Below, piece by piece: positions 54,780 through 63,680 of a stretch of 64,000 bases of DNA. The translations under genes and the position numbers were made by a program. The notes under the pieces are model-generated. The model was not told the DNA's origin. It did no database searches and saw only the letters and a program-made list of their open reading frames with translations. Source of the DNA: G963677085 sp963677085 (GTDB lineage Bacteria; Planctomycetota; Planctomycetia; Pirellulales; Thermoguttaceae); the NCBI GenBank assembly GCA_963677085.2, contig CAXXFH010000004.1, positions 1,116,001 to 1,180,000 on the forward strand, given 5' to 3'. Position 1 is the stretch's first letter. Each line of letters opens with the position of its first letter.

Positions 54780-55127
54780 TCAGATGGCCTCGCTACCGCG
54801 TTCTCCCGTGCGAATGCGGATGCAATCTTCCAGCGGGAGGACGAAGATTTTGCCGTCGCCGATTTCACCCGTCGGACCACTACGGCCGGCACCAATGATG
54901 GCGTCGACCGTGGGCTCGAGAAACTCCTCGTTCACGGCGATCATCAGTTGCACCTTGCGGAGCAAGTTCACGGTGAACTCATGACCACGATAAACCTCCG
55001 TATGCCCACGCTGGCGACCGAATCCCTGGACGTCCATCACAGTTAGCCGAAAGACTTCCTTATCGGCCAGGGCCGCTTTGACGGCTTCCAGCCGGGCCGG
55101 TTGAATGATCGCGATGATCAGCTTCAT
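54780..55127 (-). CDS. glnB: Nitrogen regulatory protein P-II
   Basis: The 115-residue protein (MKLIIAIIQPARLEAVKAAL) is a full P-II. The T-loop is GFGRQRGHTEVYRGHE, with the uridylylation Tyr in EVYRG. The C-terminal LPLEDCIRIRTGE completes the ATP/2-oxoglutarate site. The ATG at 55127 has AGGTG upstream. It lies after amt on the same strand, the usual GlnK-Amt pair, so it probably gates the transporter. Confidence 0.96.
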   Translation of the reverse strand: MKLIIAIIQPARLEAVKAALADKEVFRLTVMDVQGFGRQRGHTEVYRGHEFTVNLLRKVQLMIAVNEEFLEPTVDAIIGAGRSGPTGEIGDGKIFVLPLEDCIRIRTGERGSEAI

Positions 55128-55268
55128 TTCTTTTTCACCTCGGTTATAAGCGACGGAGCCCCTCAAATCTCGCGTCGACGATGTTATTCTTCTGCGTTGA
55201 TCGTAACCACCTGCTGACGAGACCACAAGAGGGGCACAGCCAACCAGCGGGCGGGCTCTTTACTGCTA

Positions 55269-55370
55269 AGCTCAAAATCGTTCAGCTCTCCACAAAGACG
55301 AGCGGACCAACGGGAGCGGGTACCTGCCTCGGTGCGGTAGCACCGCTCCGACTGGCGGCCAAAGCCGCTT
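55269..55370. repeat. I-family repeat copy 3
   Basis: GCTCAAAATCGTTCAGC, then ACAAAGACGAGCGGACCAAC, then the core CGGTGCGGTAGCACCG and ACTGGCGGCC. It lies between amt and glnB, in the same relative layout as 18414-18512. Other sequence here (55128-55268) has no recognisable gene. Confidence 0.72.
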
Positions 55371-55499
55371 TGTGGGGAGTGGCCCGGGCAGCGGCGGCGG
55401 CCACTGCCCGGGCCGGTCGGTCGGCGTGCACGCACAAGCTCTGCCAACCTCGCTAGATCAAACCCCGGGGGTCTCTCGCCCCGGGGTATTACGCTTTTC

Positions 55500-57056
55500 C
55501 TAGAGCGACTCGGTCGCGGGCTTGGCGGTCATCGGCGACGTGCTGGTCACCCCAGCCGAACTGCCGGACACACCCGTGACAAACGACGGCGGATAGGCAT
55601 AGATGCCGTGCTCGCCGATGTCCAAGCCTTCCATCTCTTCCTCGGCCGTAACCCGCAGGCCGACGGTGTACTTCAGCGTCAGGAAGATAATCAGGCTCAG
55701 CGGGAAGGCCCACAGGAATGCGGCTCCCACACCAAGTGCCTGAATGCCAAGCTGCGTGGTACCACCACCGAGGAACAAACCCTTCTCGGCAGCGAACAGA
55801 CCAACAGCCAAGGTACCCCAAGCACCACAGACACCGTGGACCGAGACGGCACCCACCGGGTCGTCGATTCGGATCTTGTCGAAGAATACACAGCTAAACA
55901 CCACGATGATGCCCGCGATACCGCCAGTAACGACGGCATAAGGCACCGGGATGTCGTAGCAGCCGGCCGTAATGGCGACCAAACCAGCCAACGCACCGTT
56001 GAGAGCAAACGAAGTATCCGGCTTCTTGAACATCACCCACGATGTGACCATCGCGGTCATAGCCCCGGCGGCAGCCGCTAAGTTGGTCGTCACGGCGACG
56101 AACGCGAACTCACCCTTGCCAACGGCCGTAGTGCTGCCCGGGTTGAACCCAAACCAACCGAGCCAGAGGATGAACACACCCAAAGCGGCCAACGGGATGT
56201 TGTGACCGGGGATCGGGGTGATTTTGCTGCCACTGTACTTGCCAAGCCGCGGGCCGAGCACCAAGGCACCCGCCAAGGCACACCAACCACCGATCGAGTG
56301 AACGACCGTCGAACCGGCGAAGTCCATGAAACCCTTGCCTTCCAGCCAGCCGCTACCTTCGTAAAGGCTACCCCATGCCCAACTACCGAAGATCGGGTAA
56401 ACGACAACGGTAATCAGCAAGGTGTAAATCAGATAGCTGGAAAACTTGGTCCGCTCGGCCATCGCACCACTGACGATCGTGGCGGCCGTGGCACAGAACA
56501 CCGTTTGGAAAAGCAGGAACGCCCAGTTGAAGCCGTTCCCATACATTCCCAGTGCCGAATCGCTACCGTCGAAGAAGAAGTTGTTCGTGCCAAACCAACC
56601 GGTCGCCGTGGCACCAAACATCAGACCAAAACCAACCATCCAGAATGAAATCGACCCAATACAGAAGTCCATCAGGTTCTTCATAAGGATGTTGCAGGCG
56701 TTCTTCGCCCGCGTGAATCCGGCCTCGACCATCGCGAACCCGGCCTGCATGAAGAAGACCAAAAAGGCCGCCAAGCAGGTCCAGAGGGTGTCGACGTCGC
56801 CGGCGACCGTCCAAGCGGCCGTGCCGTCGTCCGCCGTGTTGATCGTAGCATCCTTGAGTGTATCCAGCTTTTCCTCAACCGACATTTTCTCCCAGCCCAC
56901 AGCCGCTTCTTCAGCCGGGGCCTCTTCCGTTACCACCTCCTCTGTTGCTACCGCCTCGTCGGCGCTGACGGGCATAGCCACCACCAACAAGGCGCAACTA
57001 AACCCTAGGAAGAAGAGCAACCGTATCAACCATGCAGAGCGTTCATCTGGGCACAT
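55500..57056 (-). CDS. amt: Ammonium transporter
   Basis: The protein has 518 residues from ATG at 57056 (MCPDERSAWLIRLLFFLG). A signal peptide-like segment and an acidic linker (EEVVTEEAPAEEAAVG) precede the 11-helix Amt core. The twin histidines lie in VHSIGGWCALAG and VHGVCGAWGTLAVG, and the ammonium entry Phe-rich helix is kept. The C-terminal tail (EEEMEGLDIGEHGIYAYPP) is the usual P-II-binding region. It precedes glnB and is controlled by a near-consensus sigma-54 promoter at 57252-57267. Confidence 0.95.
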   Translation of the reverse strand: MCPDERSAWLIRLLFFLGFSCALLVVAMPVSADEAVATEEVVTEEAPAEEAAVGWEKMSVEEKLDTLKDATINTADDGTAAWTVAGDVDTLWTCLAAFLVFFMQAGFAMVEAGFTRAKNACNILMKNLMDFCIGSISFWMVGFGLMFGATATGWFGTNNFFFDGSDSALGMYGNGFNWAFLLFQTVFCATAATIVSGAMAERTKFSSYLIYTLLITVVVYPIFGSWAWGSLYEGSGWLEGKGFMDFAGSTVVHSIGGWCALAGALVLGPRLGKYSGSKITPIPGHNIPLAALGVFILWLGWFGFNPGSTTAVGKGEFAFVAVTTNLAAAAGAMTAMVTSWVMFKKPDTSFALNGALAGLVAITAGCYDIPVPYAVVTGGIAGIIVVFSCVFFDKIRIDDPVGAVSVHGVCGAWGTLAVGLFAAEKGLFLGGGTTQLGIQALGVGAAFLWAFPLSLIIFLTLKYTVGLRVTAEEEMEGLDIGEHGIYAYPPSFVTGVSGSSAGVTSTSPMTAKPATESL

Positions 57057-57196
57057 AGCCAACCACACCTTTCCTGAAAAATGGACCGAAACAAAGGACG
57101 CCCGGGAACACAACAATCGGGATCTCGGCCACGACCGCGGACGCCCTCATACACTGAAACAACCAACCAACTGGCCGCGCGCTGCCAGATGCTCGT

Positions 57197-57225
57197 GCTC
57201 CACACATTGGGGAATTGTGTGGAGC
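57197..57225 (-). promoter_or_regulatory. Hairpin in amt leader
   Basis: Perfect 10-bp stem (GCTCCACACA / TGTGTGGAGC) with a 9-base loop in the predicted amt leader, about 140 bases before the start codon. It may affect mRNA stability; not a terminator as no U run follows. Confidence 0.5.
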
Positions 57226-57251
57226 GGGTAATCGAAACGACATTTTCGTTT

Positions 57252-57267
57252 TGCAACTGGCGTGCCA
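57252..57267 (-). promoter_or_regulatory. Sigma-54 promoter for amt-glnB
   Basis: On the minus strand TGGCACGCCAGTTGCA fits TGGCAC-N5-TTGCA exactly. The GG and GC elements have the correct spacing. The predicted start lies about 185 bases before amt, giving a long leader. Nitrogen control through sigma-54 and an activator such as NtrC would suit amt and glnB. Confidence 0.8.
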
Positions 57268-57378
57268 ACTTTCGCAGGCAACAAGGCGACAAATGTGTTA
57301 ACTCCCATGCCCAGTATGGAGTTACACAAAATCACCTAAGAAAAAATGCATGCTAGCAAGAAGACAAATCGCGGTGTG

Positions 57379-57453
57379 TGCGCATTTAGAAAGCACGCCA
57401 CGCGCATTTAAAGTGCATTTCTACGGAAAAACTGGCCAGAAGATGCGCATAAA
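57379..57453 (-). promoter_or_regulatory. Possible enhancer sites for amt
   Basis: Three copies of YGCGCATWWA (57379-57388, 57401-57410, 57444-57453) are 22 and 43 bp apart, near two and four helical turns, and about 110 bp upstream of the sigma-54 site. They may bind the activator. They do not match the enteric NtrC consensus exactly. Confidence 0.55.
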
Positions 57454-57604
57454 AGCGCCGCTGCCGTGGCAAATGAGCGTTTGACGTGCAAGACAACCCT
57501 GACAGAGGGGTACAAGAACTGCCGGCTGTGGACGAGAGGTCACGAAATCCCAGTCTTACTTAAAACTGGGGGCCGGAATGCCATCAGGGAAACAGTAAGC
57601 TCCA

Positions 57605-57644
57605 CTCCCCCTGGTTCCACACTTTGCGTGGGAACCAGGGGGAG
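57605..57644. repeat. G-type hairpin
   Basis: CTCCCCCTGGTTCCAC and GTGGGAACCAGGGGGAG form a long near-perfect stem. It lies ~50 bases downstream of the porin stop and may terminate that transcript. The rest of the gap 57454-57696 shows no gene. Confidence 0.65.
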
Positions 57645-57696
57645 AATTTCGAAACCGAGCCCCCCCTGGAAAGAAGGGAGCATTACGGAAGTCTAA

Positions 57697-59028
57697 TTAG
57701 AACGTGAAGATCACGTCGGTGGCGAAGGTGAACTGATGCGAGGCCGAAAGGGCGTCGAAGGGGAGCTGGCCGCTGCCGTTGCGCAGCCCATCGTACCAAT
57801 CCCAGCGGATTTCGGGCCGCACCATCACATTGGCATTCGGACGCCAAGTGACTCCGGCGGTCAGCTCGTAGAAGTTGCCGGCGAACCCACTCCCAGTCCA
57901 CGCCCGAGTGCCCGGCACAGCGGCCCCGAGCCCCACGATTTTCGCGCCATCGTCGTCCCGCAGCCACTCGAAGCGGAGATTGGCCGACCAACACGGATTG
58001 ATCGTGTAAAGGAAGTACTGATTCAGGCCATACCACTCGGCATCGTCGCCGCTGGGGGTTCCGTCGTTTTCGTAGCCCAAGTTGTGAACGAGCACATACC
58101 TGAGCTTCTCGCTCATCTGCTGCTGCCAAACGAGACTGTAGACGAAGCGATTCTGGTTGCCGGCCGGATCCTGCGGCCCGACGTCGACACCGTAGGCAAG
58201 CGACGACTTCTGATCCTGGCTGCTCCACTTCACACCGCCCATGAAGTCGAGGTGGTGGTTGATGTCTTCGAACATCATCCAACCGCGATTGAAGCCCGCC
58301 TGCACCGACCACTGATCGGAAAGCTTGTAGTCGCCCATCACACCGGTGACCAACTGGGGCACCGTATAGGCATAAGAGTAGGAGTGGCTATAGAAGGGGT
58401 TCATCGGGGCTGGAACGACTTCGTAATCGAGGATCCCGGCGAAGTGCCCGATCTTGACCGAGAGGTTGTTAACGCCCACCTCGACGTACATCTGCGGAAT
58501 CACCAGACCGTAGGACTGGCCGATCCCATTGATACGGTTTTCTAGGCCGTTATTGATGCCGAACCGCCAGTCGGTACCATAAACCAGATCAACATGGCCG
58601 CCGATGTCCCAGCCACATCCACCCGTATCGACCGGCTTGGTAAGGTACACCCAAAACTGGTTCAGTTGATACTGGCGATCCCAGTCGTTGGTTCCGATGG
58701 GGCCGTTGAACCGGTCGGCCGGCCGCTGAGCGTTGAAGGTGATGCCCTGCTCAAGCCAACCACCCACGGCAATTCCATGCTGCTGCAAACAGCAAGGCTG
58801 CGGAAGCTTCCAGGGCTCGCCAAGGCTGCAACAGCCACAGCATTCACACGCTTGGCAACCGCAGCCACGCAACACGGCATCGTCACCACGGCAATCGGCG
58901 ATGCGACAATCACCGTCAACCAAGCTACACTCCGTGGCAAGCGCTTTGTCGGACAAAGAGTTGTCAGCAACTCCTCCCACAACAATGATCCACCCCAAGA
59001 TCGACAAGATGCATGCAAACCGACTCAT
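57697..59028 (-). CDS. BBP2-type (OmpL-like) outer-membrane porin with Cys-rich N-terminus
   Basis: The protein has 443 residues from ATG at 59028 (MSRFACILSILGWIIVVGG) with GGAGG upstream. A signal peptide is followed by a Cys-rich stretch (GCGCQACECCGCCSLGEPW). Then comes a beta-barrel with repeated strands such as VPQMYVEVGVNNLSVKIGHF (with IP in place of the first VP), QLNQFWVYL, EWYGLNQYFLYTI and a C-terminal strand ending in FTF. It matches DUF1597/BBP2 planctomycete porins. The paralogue upstream shares this layout. Nutrient specificity is unknown; amt-glnB are downstream. Confidence 0.86.
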   Translation of the reverse strand: MSRFACILSILGWIIVVGGVADNSLSDKALATECSLVDGDCRIADCRGDDAVLRGCGCQACECCGCCSLGEPWKLPQPCCLQQHGIAVGGWLEQGITFNAQRPADRFNGPIGTNDWDRQYQLNQFWVYLTKPVDTGGCGWDIGGHVDLVYGTDWRFGINNGLENRINGIGQSYGLVIPQMYVEVGVNNLSVKIGHFAGILDYEVVPAPMNPFYSHSYSYAYTVPQLVTGVMGDYKLSDQWSVQAGFNRGWMMFEDINHHLDFMGGVKWSSQDQKSSLAYGVDVGPQDPAGNQNRFVYSLVWQQQMSEKLRYVLVHNLGYENDGTPSGDDAEWYGLNQYFLYTINPCWSANLRFEWLRDDDGAKIVGLGAAVPGTRAWTGSGFAGNFYELTAGVTWRPNANVMVRPEIRWDWYDGLRNGSGQLPFDALSASHQFTFATDVIFTF

Positions 59029-59097
59029 AACCACCTCCCCGGGATGCCATCGTGCTACGATTGGCGAAGGCTGCGAACGTTGTCCTAAAATCAAGCG

Positions 59098-59163
59098 ATC
59101 AGCGAGAGCGGGTTCCTGCCTGGATGCGCCAACACCCATTGACTGGCGGTCCCGCGCCGCCCT
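59098..59163. repeat. I-family repeat copy 4 (degenerate)
   Basis: AGCGAGAGCGGGTTCCTGCC and GACTGGCGGTCCC match the I unit, but the GGTGCGGTAGCACC hairpin core is lost. It lies just upstream of the porin gene. Confidence 0.6.
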
Positions 59164-59246
59164 AGAAAAAAGGCCGTCGACAGCCACATACTGCCGACGG
59201 CCCCTTAGGAGTCCATACTCCGCACAAAGCGGTGTGTTACGTCAAC

Positions 59247-60635
59247 CTAGAAGGTGACGATGACATCGAAGCCACCGGCCCACTGGTAGCTGCTCTGACC
59301 GTCGTTGAACGGCAGTGCACCAGAACCCGTGTCGCCATCGTAGCCGTCGTACCGAATTTCGGGACGAATCATGACATTGGCGTGCGGCTTGTAGTTGAGA
59401 CCAAGGGTCAACTCGTAGTAGCTACCGGCGTTGCCAGCAACCACGCGAGCACCATCGTCGTCGCGGAACCACTCCATACGAGCTCCAACACCCCAGCACT
59501 CGTTGAGCTGGTAGAGCAAGTACTGGTTGATACCGTACCACTCGGCGTCGGCCGCACCAGACTGATTACCGAGGTCGTGCTGCAACACGTAGGTCAGCCT
59601 CTCGGTAAGGCCCGTCTGGAAGACGATGCTGTTCATATAAACGTTGCCGCCGGAGATGTTACCGAAGTCGCCGGTGTTCACCGCCCACGTGACCGAGGAA
59701 TTGTCGGTCAAGGCCAACGAAGCACCACCGAGGAACGTCGAGGCGCCGGTCGGGTTCAGCCAACCATTGTCCCAGCCGTTGGTCCATCCACCGTAAAGGG
59801 TCACGTCGTCGTTCATCGTGTAGGTCGCCAAAGCACCCATGTGGGTGAACGGCTCGCCGTAGTACATCGTATAGGCGTGGCTGTAGAAGAAGTTGTCCGG
59901 AGCCTGGACTACTTCGTAACCAATGATGGTGTAGAAGTGGCCGATTTTGACGGACAAGTTGTTGTAAGCCAATTCGCCGTAGAGCTGCGGCAGGGCCGAG
60001 CCGTATTCGCCGTTGTCGCTGGTGTTCCAGCCACTGTCCCAGCCACCGTCGCCGAAGCATTGGGTGTCCGGACCGTCAACGCCAAAGACGTAGTCCATAC
60101 GGAAACCCCAGTCCCAGCCGCAACCGCCGGTATCGGCAGCACGCTCGGCATAAAACCAGAGTTGGTCGAGGTTGTAGCCATCGCCCAGGTTGCGGAAACC
60201 GAGCGGGCCGTTTGTCTTCGCACCGTGCGTGTTGGCATACATGCCAGACGACACCCAGCCGCCGATGTCGATACCAAGGCACTGCAGACCGCAAGGCGTG
60301 CGCAGTTCGCACGGCTCGCCCAAATCGCAGCAGCCAAAGACACCGCCACAGCAGCGGTTGCAGCGGCCGCACTTCGACCGGCAACCACTTGGCGCACAAG
60401 CGCCCATGTCGCAACCGACGTCGCACGATTCCGGCGCGGCTACTTCGGCCGGTTGATCACTCGGAGACTCGCTAGCTGCTTTCTCCGGTTCCGGCTCATA
60501 GTAATTGTAATAGTTGTCAAACTCGAATGCCGTCTGCTGCACCGACATCGGCTGCCGCAATGGCGAATCGGCCACTGCAACGCCGGTCAGCAAGGCGACG
60601 ACACCCACAGCCATCGCTAACTTCGCGAACCTCAT
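59247..60635 (-). CDS. BBP2-type outer-membrane porin, paralogue
   Basis: The 462-residue protein begins MRFAKLAMAVGVVALLTGVA (signal peptide). A linker rich in Pro, Glu and Ala follows, then a Cys-rich region (CDVGCDMGACAPSGC, CGRCNRCCGGVFGCC) and a barrel with YNNLSVKIGHFYTIIG and AEWYGINQYLLYQL. It aligns with the next porin downstream along the barrel; the two are tandem duplicates separated by 218 bases. It is probably a porin of the outer membrane. The Cys region has no match I know. ATG at 60635. Confidence 0.86.
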   Translation of the reverse strand: MRFAKLAMAVGVVALLTGVAVADSPLRQPMSVQQTAFEFDNYYNYYEPEPEKAASESPSDQPAEVAAPESCDVGCDMGACAPSGCRSKCGRCNRCCGGVFGCCDLGEPCELRTPCGLQCLGIDIGGWVSSGMYANTHGAKTNGPLGFRNLGDGYNLDQLWFYAERAADTGGCGWDWGFRMDYVFGVDGPDTQCFGDGGWDSGWNTSDNGEYGSALPQLYGELAYNNLSVKIGHFYTIIGYEVVQAPDNFFYSHAYTMYYGEPFTHMGALATYTMNDDVTLYGGWTNGWDNGWLNPTGASTFLGGASLALTDNSSVTWAVNTGDFGNISGGNVYMNSIVFQTGLTERLTYVLQHDLGNQSGAADAEWYGINQYLLYQLNECWGVGARMEWFRDDDGARVVAGNAGSYYELTLGLNYKPHANVMIRPEIRYDGYDGDTGSGALPFNDGQSSYQWAGGFDVIVTF

Positions 60636-61483
60636 AACGTCTACTCCATACTACGGGGAAATGGGGGGTAGGTGTGGAATTCGGCAGGATACTCAGGCAA
60701 GGAACAAGACATGCGAGCGGGCCTCGCCACCGGCCAAACCGCGCCCGTGGCAATCCACATGGACCGCTACCAGTCCTGACAATTCTGCTATCGGTGTAAA
60801 CGGCGCAACCAATTGATCGGAAAGAAAGTAAAATACGACCAAATAGACGGTCTGCGCAACCGAAATGGGAAACCTTGCGGACTAGGAAATTCTTGCGTCT
60901 TGTTGCGCGAGTTTTCTCCGCCAAACGCCAAGCAGGACAGCCCCCAACACTGAGTGGAACGGCACCGCACGAAGTGACGCTAAAGAGGTCACCAACGAAC
61001 CAGGCACCTGCCGGCAGCCCCCAACCGTACAAGGCACCTTAACCGTGCAACTCTACCGCAAGACGTACGCCTACTGATAGAAGACCGTCGGCGGGAGTCC
61101 AGAACAAAGCAGAACGCCAATCGTCACTCGTCTTCGCTCGTGCCGCGGACTAGCGGTGATTAGCTTGCCGTGGCGCGATTTGCCCAAGCAAGCGCATTGC
61201 AGGTGACATATTTGTCTTCCTCACAAAGACCATCGATCCCACGGATACCCGCAAACCATCAGAACTTGGTTAGTATCTCGTTTGGAAAAGAGAATTGGTG
61301 TAGCGTGCGCAGTGGTGGAAATCGTGAGTTGTCGTGTACACCATGCGCACTGCTGTCGTGCGCACCGTAACGCCATGCAGAATTGGCGTCGCCCGCGACA
61401 CGAAAGAGCGATGTTCGCGTGCAACTCTTCGGGCGTATGCAGCTACCCGCAATCACGTGCGGCCGCTGGGACCAGAACCGATG
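60636..61483. other. Intergenic region, no gene seen
   Basis: This 850-bp gap has no convincing frame. It is rather AT-rich around 60780-60900, upstream of the porin. Around 61300-61370 it has GTGCGCAGTGG / CATGCGCACTG-like pieces of unclear meaning. No family repeat is recognised. Confidence 0.45.
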
Positions 61484-62413
61484 TTACGCTTCGGCGCCCA
61501 TCTCCTCGAACAGGGCATCGACAAACGGATTGGGTTCGAACAGCGCCAAGTCTTCGGCCTTTTCGCCGACGCCGATGTACTTCACCGGCAGGCCCACCTG
61601 TTGGCGGATCGCCACCACCACCCCGCCCTTCGCGGTGCCGTCGAGTTTGGCCAACACGATTCCGGTGCAACTCACCGCGTCGGTAAAGTGTTTCGCTTGA
61701 CTGATCCCATTCTGTCCGGTGGTGGCATCCAACACGAGAAGAATCTCGTGCGGTGCGTCGGGGATCTGTTTTCCGAGGACGCGGTGAATCTTGCTGAGTT
61801 GCTGCATCAACCCTTGTTGCGTTTGCAGCCGACCAGCCGTATCGACAATGCAGACGTCAGCCCCCATCTCTAGGGCCTTCGCAAGAGTGCGGTGGGCCAC
61901 GCTTGCCGGATCACACCCTTGTTCGCCCAATACGATCTCGGCCCCCAAGCGTTCCGCCCAAATCTTTAATTGGTCGACGGCCGCGGCGCGAAATGTGTCG
62001 GCCGCTCCGAGCACGACCGTCTTGCCATCGTCGCGAAACATTCGGGTGAGCTTGGCAATCGACGTCGTCTTCCCACACCCGTTTACGCCGGCGACCATGA
62101 TCACCGTCGGACCGTTCTCGGCAAACGAAATCGGTGTGGCGGGCTGCTCAAGAAGCGTTTTGAGTTTTTCCTTGATCCGTTCGATGATCTCGTCCATGTG
62201 GACCACCCGAGCGCGGAACGCCTCGCCAACTTCATCGACCGTTTCCTGAGCGGCTTGCACGCCCATGTCGGTCTTGACCAGGGCCTCGAAGAGTTCTTCG
62301 AGAAACGCCTCGTCGACGAGCTGGCCCTCCTTCTTGAACAAGTCGCGGATGTCGGTGTTCAGAAGTTGGGTGGTCTTCTTCAGACCTTGCTTGAATTTAT
62401 CGAACAACCCCAT
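61484..62413 (-). CDS. ftsY: Signal recognition particle receptor FtsY
   Basis: The 309-residue protein has the four-helix N domain (residues 1-90) and the G domain with GVNGCGKTTSIAKL (G1, Cys where Val is common), GAADTFRAAAVDQL, VDTAGRLQTQ (G3), VLDATTGQNG, LAKLDGTAKGG (G4) and KYIGVGEKAEDL. The acidic A domain of E. coli is absent, so it must dock through its N domain. It is the receptor for the signal recognition particle at the membrane. Start ATG at 62413. Confidence 0.97.
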   Translation of the reverse strand: MGLFDKFKQGLKKTTQLLNTDIRDLFKKEGQLVDEAFLEELFEALVKTDMGVQAAQETVDEVGEAFRARVVHMDEIIERIKEKLKTLLEQPATPISFAENGPTVIMVAGVNGCGKTTSIAKLTRMFRDDGKTVVLGAADTFRAAAVDQLKIWAERLGAEIVLGEQGCDPASVAHRTLAKALEMGADVCIVDTAGRLQTQQGLMQQLSKIHRVLGKQIPDAPHEILLVLDATTGQNGISQAKHFTDAVSCTGIVLAKLDGTAKGGVVVAIRQQVGLPVKYIGVGEKAEDLALFEPNPFVDALFEEMGAEA

Positions 62414-62445
62414 GGTGGTTGTGTTCTCCTCAATATGGCTGTCGC

Positions 62446-62544
62446 GAGGCGTTCGGTGCGGTCATAGTCGCTGAAGCGACCACGCCTCGGCTCGCGTCTC
62501 TCGTCTTGCGTCTCTGAAAGACCTGTCTTGCGTTCTCTCGTCTC
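62446..62544. repeat. C-like phrases and hairpin after nusB
   Basis: In mRNA sense, GAGACGAGAGAACGCAAGAC and AGACGCAAGACGAGAGACG follow the nusB stop at once. A GTGGTCGCTTCAGCGACTAT hairpin then leads towards ftsY. Confidence 0.7.
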
Positions 62545-62967
62545 TCAAGCCTCATCGCCGACGCCGGTTTGCTGCTCGTGCATCAGGCGGTCGAGGATAC
62601 CGTTAACGAACCCGGCCGAGTTGGCCGTGCCGTAGCGTTTGGACAACTCGATGGCCTCGTCAATTGCCACGCGCTCGGGCGTTTCGCCGAAAAGAAGTTC
62701 GTAGGCCCCCAGGCGAAGCACATTGCGGTCGGTGACCGCCATTCGCGACAACGTCCAGTTCGTGGCAGCGCGTTGCAGGGCCTCGTCGATTTCCTGACGG
62801 TGGCGCCGTACGCCGGCCACGAGGTCACGAGCGAAGTCAATCAACTCTTCGCCCTGCAAACGCCGCTGGAGTAAGCCATCGCCAACCGCTGGATTGCAGC
62901 GCGGGTTGAGGTCGTCCTGGTAGAGGACCTGAAAAGCAATTTCCCGTGCTCGACTTCGTCGGGCCAT
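62545..62967 (-). CDS. nusB: Transcription antitermination factor NusB
   Basis: The 140-residue protein is all helical, as expected: SRAREIAFQVLYQDDLNP at the N-terminus and AIDEAIELSKRYGTANSAGFVNGILDR at the C-terminus, the NusB signature. It acts in rRNA antitermination with NusE/S10. It lies between ribH and ftsY, a common order. ATG at 62967. Confidence 0.96.
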   Translation of the reverse strand: MARRSRAREIAFQVLYQDDLNPRCNPAVGDGLLQRRLQGEELIDFARDLVAGVRRHRQEIDEALQRAATNWTLSRMAVTDRNVLRLGAYELLFGETPERVAIDEAIELSKRYGTANSAGFVNGILDRLMHEQQTGVGDEA

Positions 62968-63061
62968 AATATGTCCACAATGGTTAAGAAACGAAAACTG
63001 GTACTATGCCGAAGCCAGTGCTTTGTCCAGATTTGATTTCGGGGTTGAGGCAACATACTGC

Positions 63062-63137
63062 GGGTGCCATGTCCACGCTTCCGTGGACACGCTGAAACCC
63101 CGAGGAACATGTCCACGCAAGCGTGGACATGGCACCC
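63062..63137. repeat. F-family element (76 bp)
   Basis: It is bounded by GGGTGCCATGTCCACGC and GCGTGGACATGGCACCC. Two half hairpins (GTCCACGCTTCCGTGGAC and GTCCACGCAAGCGTGGAC) are present. It sits between ribH and nusB, just after the ribH stop. Confidence 0.8.
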
Positions 63138-63167
63138 ACAACCCCTGGTTTAAGAGTTGACAAAGCA

Positions 63168-63680
63168 CTAAGCATCACTTGGCAACTTGCTCAACAAGTC
63201 GACCATTTCCAGAGCGGCCAACGCCGCATCCACTCCCTTGTTGCCCAACTTCGACTCGTCGATATCCTTGCCCGTAGTGGCCGTCTGCCCACCAGAGCGA
63301 GCCACCGCCTGGTCGACCGTGTTGCAGGTGAGAATGCCGAAAATCACCGGCAAACCAGTTTGCAGGCCAATTTCGGTGAGTGCCAAGCTGACTGCCCTAT
63401 TGATCTGCTGGTCGTGCGTGGTTTCGCCACGGATGACTGCGCCCAAGCAAATCACCGCACAATAGCGGCCCGTTTCGGCCAGGCTGCTGGCAACGGTCGG
63501 AATCTCGAACGCCCCGGGCACCCAGGCGACGTCGATCATCTCATCGGCCACACCCTGTGCAACCAAGGTGCTGACAGCGCCGTCGAGCAATCGTGACGTA
63601 ATCGACTCGTTGAATCGGGCAACGACAATGGCAAAACGGCCATCGCTGGCCGCCGGTTTTCCTTCGTAAATGTTCGGCAC
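63168..63680 (-). CDS. ribH: 6,7-dimethyl-8-ribityllumazine synthase
   Basis: The 170-residue protein starts with GTG at 63680 (MPNIYEGKPAASDG); no ATG is near. Motifs are VVARFNESIT (about residue 20), WVPGAFEIP, CLGAVIRGETTHDQ with the catalytic His, and GILTCNTVDQA. It makes the riboflavin precursor lumazine. Lower in the window the nusB gene follows on the same strand. L-family phrases lie 15 bases before the start. Confidence 0.96.
   Translation of the reverse strand: MPNIYEGKPAASDGRFAIVVARFNESITSRLLDGAVSTLVAQGVADEMIDVAWVPGAFEIPTVASSLAETGRYCAVICLGAVIRGETTHDQQINRAVSLALTEIGLQTGLPVIFGILTCNTVDQAVARSGGQTATTGKDIDESKLGNKGVDAALAALEMVDLLSKLPSDA

Noticed and set aside
59232..60620. Long plus-strand frame (462 codons)
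   Set aside because: Antisense shadow of the porin gene, with compositional bias only.
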